Positions 21,901-33,900 of a stretch of DNA of 64,000 nt are shown one piece after another. Positions within the stretch are counted from its first letter, which is position 1. Each line of letters begins with the position of its first letter. The translations under genes and the position numbers were made by a program. The DNA comes from Tribonema minus (taxonomy: Eukaryota; Sar; Xanthophyceae; Tribonematales; Tribonemataceae), in assembly GCA_017506865.1 (NCBI GenBank), contig JAFCMP010000235.1, positions 310,001-374,000 on the forward strand. Direction: 5' to 3'. The notes below the pieces were generated by a model that saw only the letters and a list, made by a program, of their open reading frames with translations, was not told where the DNA came from and did not search any database.

Positions 21901-24900
21901 CAAGCTCAAGGTGCGACGCTCCGTGGGGGACTAAACTTCAACTCTTTCTTTTTCGCGTTTCCTGCCAGCGGTTTCGCTGTCGGTTGTCGCTCGTGTGCAC
22001 TGACTGTTACCTCCAGGCCTCGTGCATTTGATGGAATGGCGCAGTTTCTCTCCTGCAGATGCCGCAGAGTTGAACTATGAGGGCGAGACACGTGCGTTTA
22101 CACGACTCCCTGGGGGACACGGCAACGCTCAACCGGCGCAGCAGGCGAGAGCTGACGTGCCCAGGACGTCTGACCACGCACCGAAAACGAGCTTTTGTTG
22201 CGGAACAGTTGGTCGAGAAGCAGCGGGAGCCGCGCGCGCGGCGTGCCTCGTCACGGGTCGGAAAACAAGCTGTGCGAGCGCACCGCATCCAGAAGTATGA
22301 CTGCCGCGGTCGGCACAGGCTGTGAACCCACAAAACCTGTTGGGGTCAGCACGCCGAGAGGCCTGCGCAGATGCAAAGGCGGCCACCGCGCAAGTGGCTA
22401 CCGCCATCACTTGAACTCATCTCAGGTGCCCGCCGCTGCCGCAGGTGTATGGCGACCTGCCGGAGCTGCGGCTGCGGCTCAGCCAGCGCAAGCTGACGCG
22501 CGCGGCGCGCGCCGCGGCGTGCCTGTCCGCCACCGTGGAGGCCTCCCAGGCACTCGCGGCAGCCAGGTTAGTCTGCAACATGTTGGTAGCATGCCAGTCA
22601 CTTTCGGCGGAAGTGCAGCGCGTGACTGGACTGGTCGAGTCGGGCGCCTGGGAATCGTGTTGAAGTGTTGAAAATGCGGACGCAGGGGTCTCTGGGCGCT
22701 CACAACTTCACAACCGGCACATCAGCGCTCTGCGCTGCTGGCTGACACTGCGGCGCGCGCCGCGCCCTCCCGGGCGCTCGCAGCAGCTCAGTGAGACTGA
22801 CTGCCGAATGGCGCTTCAGTCGCCATTGGCAGAAGTGCAAAGCATGACTGTCTAGACGGATCGCGCTCAGCGCCTCCGATGTCGGCTGCCATGTGGGTGT
22901 AATGAATGGCGCCGGTGAGGCGTCTCAGGTGCCAGTGGTCCCACACTCCTGGCAGAGCAACGCCCAGCTGACGCTGCAAAACGAGCTTGAGTACGTGCAG
23001 GGGTCTCTGGCGTATGAACATTCAAGTCCCGCAGATCAGCGCTCTGCGCCGTCGACTGACACTGCGGCGCGCGCCGCGGCCTCCCAGGCGCTCGCAGCAG
23101 CCCGGTAAGACTGACTTTCGAATGGCGCTTCAGTCACATTTGACGAAGGCGCAAAGTATGACTGACGGGACTGATTGCACTGGGTGCCCTGTGCTGCAGC
23201 GCGCAATGTTGATGTTTTGAATGGCGCCAGCAATGTGTCTCGGGCGCTCTTGGACCCACACCCTGCTCAGCAGCGCCCAGCGCTATGGAGCTGAACGCTG
23301 CGAAACGAACCTCGAGTATGTTCTCCTTCCTCGTGAGCTTTCTTGCTGAGCACTGACCCATCGGCTGCGGTGTCTACGCGCCGCTTCTGAAGCGACGAGC
23401 TGCTGCTGCACGTGCACCCACCTCCGCCACCACTACCGACTCCCCCCCCCCCCCCCCCTTCCCGTCCCATCCCTTCCTTCACACCCGCGCCGTGGCGCAG
23501 GCGGCAGGCGGCGGCCGCTGCGGCAGCGGCATCTTGGGCGCTCGTGGCTCTACACTGTGCTGAGTGCTGTCACTGATGCTGCGACATGAACTTCAAGTAC
23601 GGCTGCTTACTTGGAAGCTTGCTTTTTCACCACAAGGCCGATGAGGCTGAGCACTGTCACACTGTCCGCAGGGGCCTGACCGCTGCCTCTGAAACGACGA
23701 GTGCTGCTGCACGTGCATCCGCCTCCGCCACCTTTACCGACTTTGCATCCCCCTTTCCCCCTCTCCTTTACCGCCCGTTCTTTCACCTGCGGCGCGGCGC
23801 AGGCGGCAGGCGGCGGCGGCAGCGGCGGCGGCGGTGCTGGCTGCAGGCGAGGCCGGCCACGGCGGCCTCGCCACGTTCCTCGACTTCCAGCAGACGCTGG
23901 GGCGCCGCTTCGACGCGCTCATGTCTGGCAAGGTGGGTGCGGCTGCCTCTGCGCGCAACTGCTACGAAGTAGTAAACGTTGCGTGCGGCTGTCAGGGTAG
24001 CAGGCACTGACTGCAGTCTACGCGGCGCGCTCATGTCGGGCAAGGTGGGTGCGGCTGCCTCCGTGCGCAAGTACTGCTCGTAGACTGCGAATGACTCACA
24101 TTGACATGCGATGTAAGCGAATAATTGATCAATCGTACCAGGTACAGGATTGACGTGGGTGCGTGCGGGTCCTTGCCCCTCACGCAAAAATGACTGAAAG
24201 TACTATTGTACTGGGGCGCCGCTTCGACGCCTTCATGTCCTGCAAAGTGGGTGTGACTGCCAATGTGCACGTCTAGAACGTCGTGCGCCGCTGTTGCAGT
24301 TGTGTGGGTACTGACTGCCGGCTAAGGGCTTTGCAGCCGCCACGTGGGGGAGCCGCACGTGTGCGGTTGCGGCGCGTGCAAAGCGCGCTCCTCAGCGCTG
24401 CCCCGCCGGGCTCGACTGCAGCAGTACGACCGAGATGAGCGACCCCCCCCCCCCCTGTTTGGGATTTGTGTTTTGAGACGCTGCTTTCCGCTGTCATACA
24501 AGCAGCAGCTGCTGTGCGTACGCGCATCGCAGTGACGTCAGATGCAATTTGCAGCCTAACCTCGCGGGCAGCAGCTGCGCTGTCCCCCAGCACCGCCACC
24601 ACTACTGCAACTTGCGGCAAGTACTGATGTGCCTCGCAACGTGCTTCGTCGCGCAGATGGCGCTTATCCACGCCCGCCTTGCCTTTTACGGTGCACACTT
24701 TTTTTTTCAGCCGCAACATTGGGTATGGTGCCTCGAGTACAAGTCACGGCTTGCTGCGACAGCAGCACCTTCCAGAGCTCAACACCGTTTCATGCAGCCC
24801 CTTGTTTTGGCGTTCGCTGTCGCTGCTGCCTTGGCTGCTGAACACTGGTTCTGACCGGCTGGTGCTCCTCTGCCACGGCTGCTGCTGTTTGCTGCTTACT

Positions 24901-27900
24901 GCTGCCGCTGCGGTGTTGCTGCTGCTGCTGACGACGATCGCGATGATTGCCGCTAGCAGCCGGTCTCAGAACGAGGGCGAGGTAAGCCTGCACGATGTCA
25001 TGAGACTAGTGTGATCGAATACGTGCATGCAATGAATGTTGCAGCTCTCGTCGTCACCAGGTCGAAGCCAGTTGCTGGCTGCACTACAGTAGACTGCACT
25101 TGCAACATCAGCACATGTGTTGGTTTGGGGTATGCACAAGCTCATACACATCACATGCAGCAATGATTTCATGTCGTGTTGCCCTGTAGTACTGAGGAAC
25201 GCGTCACAACAGCTGGTGGTTTCACTGAACTAAGGGCACCCTCAGGCATCATCGAAGGTTTAGCTCAGCACTGATTATACTCTCCCGCTTGGCAGGCGAT
25301 GGCGCCTCATGCTTCTGCATGATACTCCTCAGGCAAAGATGATCGAGCTGAACGCTGACTCTGTTGAGCACTGATTCTGCTCTCCTGCTGAGCAGGCAAT
25401 GGCAGCAGCAGCGGCACGGCCAAGGGCCGCTGCCGCTCTGTGTCCGACAGCGAAAAATGGTGTATACTCATTAGGCAACGACAAAAAAATACTTGCATAC
25501 TCTTCAGGCAACATCATTGGTTGGGCTGAGCGCTGACTCTGCTCTCCCGCTGCGCAGGCGATGGCGGCGGCAGCGGCACGGACCAGAGCTGCAGCCGCTC
25601 CGTGTCTGGCAAGGCATTCTGAGTTATACTTATAAATACTCACAAGGCAATGACAATAATTTTACTTATCACGCAACAACTAACTTGAAGTATGGCCGAA
25701 ATGAGCGCTGACTCTGCCAAATTCAAATTTTGGTGTCCCGCTGCGCAGGCGATGGCGGCGGCAGCGGCACGGACAAGAGCCGCAGCCGCTCCGTGTCCGG
25801 CGAGGAGTTCTATGACGCGGAGGAGGAGCCAGATGACGATGCTCAGTACGCCGATTACGAGGTGCGCAGTTGGCACGATTGGTGGTCGTCAATGACGCAT
25901 TCACGTATCCAAGCGTGAGAGCGGTTGGCAAGTGCGTCTGAAGCGGCGTTGAGGCGGGCGGCAACGGGTGGAAGGGCTTGCCAACATGACGCCTGAGCAC
26001 TGCGAGATTAGGGTTAGGGGTAAGGCTAGGGTTAAGGGAGCATTCGGGGTAGAGAAGAAGAAGAAGCGCGGTGCAGCGGCAGGGCAAGAGCTGCCACAGA
26101 TCAACAAAATTCCTCGTACTCAGTCATGCTGAACACTCCCTTACCCCGATAATTGTAATTTGACGGCACAACAAGTAGCCAGCATTTCAATGGCGGCGCC
26201 GCAGAAATGCGTGGTCGCAGCGGAGCAATGCTGCCCGCTGCCCAGCGCGCCCGCACGGCGTGGCTGCGGCATGCCAGTGGCGATTCCGCGCAGTCAGCAG
26301 CACTCAGTACCGTCAACAGCGCTCAGCGCAGTCAACAGCGCCTCTCGCATCGCCTCAAGAACTTGCAAAACTGTGATACTGACTCTGAAGCTACGTCATA
26401 CGCACCCTCCGCACTCCACATGCGATGGCAGTGCTCACCACCACCGCCTCACGCCGCTCACGCTCGTTATCATATTCATGCTGCGCTTGTGTCTGCAGCC
26501 CGCGGCGCTCGATCGCACCGCCGCGACGGCGGCCGCGGCAGAGGGCACAAGCGGAGCATCACCGCATTCCCTGACGCACCTGGTCATTCCCGAGAGCCGC
26601 AACGGTGGCGCTGCGGGCGCAAGCGCCGCGAGCGATGTCAACGATGACGTGGAGTCGCTGGACAGTCCGGTGAGCGCGCCTCCAAAGTCTTCGTCGTCAG
26701 TAAATATATGTTCAAGGAGGTGCCGGGCGCTAGCTGCATGAGTCTGTATGCTGTCAATTGCGCACATGGAGCCAGGGTCGGGTACAGGCGCAGGGTCCGC
26801 GCACAGAAAGCGGTGCCAGTTGTCATGACGCACCACCCCACGCTTCTGTCACACTCGTGAGTACGCCACCAACAGGACGGACGCGCGTCGCTGACAAGAA
26901 TCACATCTGCAAACGTGCAGGACTTTGAGGACGCGCGCGACCTGCGCATGTATCCGGAGGAGGGTAGCACAGTGCTAGCTTAGGGTTAGGGTTACCCTCC
27001 GGGCGGTCTGACAAACGCGCAGGACTTTCCCAACGAGCGCAACGACTTCTGAACGTGCAGGACTTTGAACACGCGTGCGACCTGCTGTCGCTACATCTCT
27101 AACTTCAACCCCAACTGGTACCATTGTCGCAACTGCCTTTGGTTTATGCATCTATCACACTCACGAGTACGCCAACAACAGAACAGCCTCCTGCCGCTGA
27201 CAAGAATCATATCTGCAAATGCGCAGGACTTTGAAGACGCGCGCGACCTGCGCGTGGAGCTGGAGGACGCGCTGTCCGCACTCGAGGCGCAGCAGGCGGC
27301 GCTGCGCTCGCGCCAGGCCGGCCTGCGCGCGGCGCAGCTCGCCGACGACGCCCATCACCCCAACGCCTCCGCCGAGCTGGCGCAGGTGAGTATATGTATT
27401 TATATACATATTGTTCCCGAGAGAGCATGTTTCATGGTAGGGCTTAACCCTAACCCTATCGGCACAGCTCGCTGACGACGCCCACCGCCCCAACGCCTCC
27501 GCCAGGCTGGCGCAGGTTCGTGCGCGTTCACACAAATTATTGCTGCATCGACTCATCAAGACCCGCTTCGGCGTGGCAAATGCACACAGTGTGGACGTCT
27601 TGGTGCTACCCTGATGCGAAGCGCGCCTGCCACCTCGCTGTCTGTGCAGGTGATGGAGAGTTGAAGTGGTTGTCGCATGATGTCAAAGCTGATGCGTGGA
27701 TGTCTGGCAAAGTTGAAGTGGTGTCGTTGCCGGCGGATGCGCTGACGCACACCATGACGCAGTCTCACCTGCCGTTGACAAGTATCATCACTGCCAGTGC
27801 CTCCGCAGAGGTGGACGTCATTATGGGCGCTGCTTTGGCTGATGCAGCTACCTCGGTCCCTGCTGCAAGCCCTACATACATATCAGGTGTTGTTACTTCT

Positions 27901-30900
27901 ACACCAACTGCCCACACCAAAGACTAATGACCACTGTCATGCCGCAGGTGACGGAAGCGCTCGACCGCTGCGAGTCGGAGCTACGCGAGCTGCACAGGGC
28001 ATACGTCAACATGGTCGCCGCGTACGACCACGCCGCGGCGTCTACGGGCGTGCGCGAGTCACGCGCAGCGTCGAGGACAACTCGCTCACGCTCTCGCAGC
28101 AGGTGTGTGTGCGGCTTGCCAACGCTCTGATAAGTAAGCTGTGTTACACACATCTGAGGGGCAGGCTTCAACAGGGATGTGCGCTCTTCGCAGAGATTCT
28201 GGCGTCGGCAACAGTGTGTGCATCACTGCTCTCTCGCTCGTGCTCGCGCAGCAGGTATGCCAAATCAAGTCTTGCAGGTAGTCTAGGCTCTCTGGAGTGC
28301 TCGGTGGCGTCAACGAAGACGCGTTGCGCAGGCCCGCGTCAGATGCCGCACCGAGACTTCAGCCAAGCGCTGCGGAAGCGGCCGTGTAAGCTGCACGCGC
28401 GTCCGCGCTTCGCTGAAACGCACTTCGTTGTTTGTTTGAAGAGCACCAGAGATAACCCTGCATGCCCCCCCCGCCCGCCTTCCCCCAGGTCTCCGCCGCG
28501 CTCGCTGTTTTATTGAATTGAAAAGCACTGAATTAAACCCTGCATGTACCCCCCCCCCCCCCCCCCCCTTCTCCCCCAGGTCCCCGCCGCGCTCGGGGCG
28601 CACTACCCCCCGCGACGACGACTGGCAAGTCACCAACTTCTTCGAGGCACTGTCCCCCAGCGCCGTGGAGCGGTCGCTGGGGGGGCCGGGGGGGGTGCGT
28701 GCCCCTGGCTCCGGCCCCCTGTCCGGAGCGCTGTCACCGGGCGATCGCCCGGTGCTCAACCGCGAGATGCTGATGGCCAGCATCACACGTGAGGCCCGCG
28801 TGCAGACTTCAAGTTGATGTACACGGCCCCGTATGTGCAATCACCGGGTGTTCAGCCGCATGAAGACTTCAATTTAATGCGTAACCGCATGTGCAAGTAG
28901 TGTATGTACTAAAAGTGTAGCCCGCTGCAGTCTGTACCCCAAGTAGCTGGGTAGGGTTGAGGTTGAGGCTGGGTGCGCGGAAGGTAACCCGTATGTGTAG
29001 GTACTGTATGTATCGACAACGTAACCCACTGCAGTCCATATCCCCAGCAGCTGGGTTAGGGTTGAGGTTGGGGTAAGGGTGCGTGAAGGGTTGTGCCACT
29101 GCGCTCGGCTTAAGCCGGTCGTACACGCAGCGCCATGGTGATCTTCAACGCCTGTCTTTCGGAAAGCCAGCGTGGACCTACACACGCAGATCACGGGGCT
29201 CTGCTGTAGCTATGTGCTGTCTTTTTGGCCTCTGCCAATCAACAATTTATCTCCCACTTTGTCGTGTGCGCAACGCTTGTACCCCCAGTATGTGCGAGCC
29301 ATGCCCCCTATGTACTCCCCCCTCCTGTCTCTGACACACTCCTCAGGCTCATGATCACGAATGCGCAAACTCAAGTTGAAGTTTGCAATTGCCGCTGCGC
29401 TCGACCCGCAGCCTCATCCAAGTGGACCTGCTGCGGGATGTCCCCATTATGGGAACGACAACAGGGAAACATGAAAGAACCGGAGCTAAACCTCAACTTG
29501 ATGTTTGTACCCTCAGCTAAACCTCAAACTTGATGTTTGTAACTGCTGCGCTCAAACCCGCAGTGCCCCTCATTCAAGTGGACCTGCTGCGGGACGTCCC
29601 CATTGAGGGGACGACGACGGGGGAATACGAAGTACCGGAGCAGCCGGTGCTAGTCGCAAGGCTGGAAGGCCTCTCCCTGCGCCTGCACACGAGGTGAGGA
29701 TGGGGATTGAGAGTGAATCAAAGTACTTGTTGCAGGGCGGGTGTTTGATGGAATCGCCAAGGTTGCTGCAGCTGAAAATGCGCGCATAATATGGTCACAG
29801 CAGCTTATGCTGTTCTCAAGTCTTGGAGCAGCCGGTGCTAGTCGCGAGGCTGGAAGGCCTCTAGGGCGCCTGCACACGAGGTGATGATGGGCTTGAAGGT
29901 CCAGAAGTTAACTGCATCAAAGTACTTTGAAGTGTGGGTGATTGATGGAAACGCCGGGGGTGCTGCAGCTGAAAATATGGGATATGGAATGCTGACAGCA
30001 GCACACGCTTTTCAAGTTTTGATGCAAACGCGTCTGGGGTGAGGCTGGAGGCCTCTCGCTGCGCCTTCACACAAGTGAATGGGGGTTGGAGGTTCAGAAG
30101 TCAATCACATCAAAGTATTCAAGAAGTATGGGCGTCTGATTGACTCGCTGGGGGTGCTGCAGCTGAACAAACCGCGTGTAAGATGATCCAGTCTTGGAGC
30201 AGCCAGTGCTAGTCGCAAGGCTGGAAACGCTCCTGCTGCAGCTTCACACAAGTGACGAGGGTCGAGTGGAGCTGAACAAGAACACAAGCACCTGTTGAGA
30301 TCAATTGGGGTGCTGCAGCGGGCCGTAGCACGGCAGACGGTCTCCGCAGCGAACTGCGCTGGCCTATAGGACAAAGCTCGCTGCAGCTGTGCGCACGGGG
30401 GCGCGCGGCCTGACGCGCATCGAATGCCGCCAGCCTGCCGTGACTGTGCTGCGTTGCTGCTCCCGTGTACAAGGCACACAACAGATCCTGGCTCCTTCAT
30501 TATTCGAAAACGAATTGGTGATGAGAAAAAACAACTTGGAAAAATTGCATTGCAACAAGTTTGTCCGCTATATTGGGGTTTACTATTAATCTTTGCTTTA
30601 GCGGTACCCCCCCCCCCCCCCCCCCCGCAACCCGCGTTAACTGCTTGCAAGTCTTTCGATGCGCGCCCATCGCTGTCCGTCTCGGGCCTGCACGTGACTG
30701 CGCTGCATAACTGCTCACCTGCACAAGCCGCACAACAGACCCCCTCCCTCCCCCCCTCCCCCCCCCCCCCCCCACCCCCCTACCCCCCTCAACCGCTGGC
30801 AGGTCTTTCGATGCGCGTGCATCGCTGTCCGTCTCCGGCCTGCACGTGCTGGACTGCCTACGCGCAGCGGGCGGCGGCGGCGCTGCCGATGACGCGCGGT

Positions 30901-33900
30901 TGCTGAGCGCGAGCATCGGCAGGGCCGGAGTGCTGCTGCGCGACGGCGCAGAGCTGGCAACTTCAAGTCCGGCGGCGCCGCTGTGGGGCGCGCTCCCGAA
31001 ACCCGGTGAGGAGCCGCGCACAGGCTCGCTGCATGCGTGGGTGTTAATGTGTTTCAAGTTCAACTTGAACTTGTGCTGCCCTCGCTTGCAATGACGGGTC
31101 AGGAGCGCCCCTGCCAGGTATCGATCACGTGCTCTTGTTGTGGAAGTCGTGTTTGAGTTTGCACAAGCGCGCGGACGCAGGCGCGGCGGGCGTGAACGCA
31201 GGACGCTTGGGGAAGCGCTTGTCAGCGCTCTTGCGCTCATCGCTGTATGTAGGGCTCAGAGCATCACGTGGCAACTGGAGAAGTGTATGGGCCCACGAGG
31301 ACGCCATCGTCGCGTCTGCCACTTAATTAACGTGGCATTTAGGCGCCGCGGACGCCGCACTTCGCAACCGCCGCGGCCACACCCGCTCGCCAGGCGCGCA
31401 GCCGGTGGGGCGGGGAGCGTCACCTCCCATTGGCGTGTCAGTGTTCAGCAGTCGATCCTCAGCCTAAGCTGTTCAGGCCTGCGCCGATGACTTCGCCGAT
31501 GCCGACGCACCGCTTCCGCCGTCGCCGCCGCGCAGTGTGCAGCAGAGCTGTACCTGTGCGTCGGCTCTTGCAGGATTGTCACCTCCAGCAGTGTCTCAGC
31601 ACCCGGATGCAATTTATCCGCATGTTTGACAACTCGTTGAGCAGGTGGATAACTCCGCTGACGCTACCTCCGCCGCCTTCCGCCGCCGCCGCCGCGCAGC
31701 GCGCAATCGCAGCGTGAGCTTCTGCCCGGCCAGCGCTCACCACCACAGTGCTCAGCACCACAATGGCGCAGCTGCTGCCGCGCCGCCGCTGCCGGGGGAG
31801 GCGGCGGCGCCGCCGTTCCTGCGCGCCAGCTACGCGCTGTCGCGGCAGCCGCCGCAGCCGCCGCCGCCGCCGCCGCAGCAGCAGCAGCAGCAGTCGCCGC
31901 GGAAGGGCTCGTCCCCGTGTCGGCGGCGGCGCGAGCCTCAGGAGGTGCGTGTGCGCGGTATTTTGAAGTTGGTCCTCGGCACGTTCTTGCTCTGTGAGCC
32001 ACGCTTGCTCTGCTCACCGTGCAGTTGCAGTTGGTGGCGCTCGTATGTCCTGACCTGTTTCCTGCGCTCGCGCCCTACCTTTGTCCTCGCCCTTGCCGGC
32101 TGAGAGGTATCGCCGGTCACTAACTGCGGCATTGGTCTGTGAACTTCAGCTGTGAACTTGGACAGCGACGCTCCACCGCTCTGCTGTGTGCATGGCGTGT
32201 ATAGCGGGGTTCGACGTAGTTTTTGCAGCTGAGGGCAGCAGTGGAATCGGTGTTGTCACGCATGCGCATTGTAAACACTGACGTACGTCTACTCGAAACC
32301 GCATAGCTGTTGCCTGCCTGACACCATCTCTCCCCCCCCCCCCCCTCTTATATACACCCCTCCCGTCCCCTGGCGTTGCAGACGCACCGTGGTGTCCACG
32401 CTTGCGCATTGCAAACACTGACACAGGTCTACTTGAAAACGCCTACTTTGAAGTAGTTGTTTGACACATCTCTCTCCCCTCCCCCACACCCCTCCCTGTC
32501 CCCTGGCGTCGCAGACGCACCGCATCACCATCGCGCTGCACACGCTGTCGCTGGGCGTTGAGCAGTCCACGCTAGTCGCCCTGCTGCAAATTGCGGACGC
32601 TGTGCAGGCGGCGGGGGGGGACACGGGGGGGCAGGACAGGGGGGCAGGGGTTCCGCGCACCCCGCTCCCTGCGTCTGCAGGTGAAGAGCTTGTTCGCATC
32701 GTATGTACTGTATTGCCATCACTTGTGTGTACTGCAGTGCCATCACTTGTGCGTGGAATGCATGGGCCGCAAGAGTGTACTTCATAGAAGTAGTTGAAGA
32801 CACGAGGGGGGCAGGACAGGGGGGCGGGGGTGCCGCGCAACCCGCTCCCTGCGTCTGCAGGTGCATAGCGTGTTGGCATTGCATGTGGTGTATTGTGATC
32901 ATTGTTGTGTGAAGTGCACGGGCTGTAGGAGTATACTTCATAGTTGAAGACACGGGGCAGGACAGGGGGGCGCGGGTGTTGTGCACTCCGCTCCCTGCGC
33001 CTGCAGGTGAACAGCGTGTTCACATCGTATGTACCGTATTGCCATCACTTATTTGTGCAGTGCACGGGCCATAGAACTGTTTTCCAGCGCTGCAGCGAGT
33101 ATTCGCTTTCTGCGTCTGCGGGCGAAGGCGGTGCTTGTGCTGCATGTGTCACCGCCAGTTTACGAAAGGCACAGGCAATGGCAGAAGATAATGAAGTTCG
33201 CATCATAAGACGCTTGGGATATCTGCTTGCAGGTATTGTACACACTGACCTTGACGAGCCCGGCTCAACCCTCAGGGACAACCACATCAACTGCTCAAGT
33301 ACGACAAGCTGCCGCCGCACGGCGATGCTCCGCTAGCCGCCGCAGACTCTCCAATGCAGCGAATTGACACGAGTGCAGTATTTTAATGCATTTCTGAATG
33401 CCAGACCGAAACAGCCCGCTTCACTTTCTCATACACTTCTTCTTTGCTCTGTCTTTTGCCGCAGGCCCAGTGAGCGCGCTGTCTGCTGAGCCGGCGCCAG
33501 TGCAGCCCGCGTCCCCGCGCCTGCAACTTCAAGTTGAACATCACCTGCAGCAGCAGCCGAAGCAGCAGCAGGAACAGCAGCCGGCCGGCGGCAGCGGCGG
33601 CGGCGCGTCGATCGCGCTGTGCGTCGATGTGGCAGCGCTCAGCGTGGCGCTTCTGCAAGGTGAGCGAGGCGACTCTCCGGCCAGCCGACCCTCCCGTACT
33701 GCTCTGTACGCATTGCTCACCACCAAGAGTATATGACTTAGACACGTCGGCAGTAAGTGTTTTTCAGAGGTTTGCTTTACCAATCCGACTGCATAGCTGA
33801 CCCGACTGCATAGTTCCCCAGTAGTGCGCCTGGCGATCTCTGTGGCGTGCTCGCTCGACAGACCATTCCCGCCGGCGCTGATGCGCCGTCGTGTTGCGTG

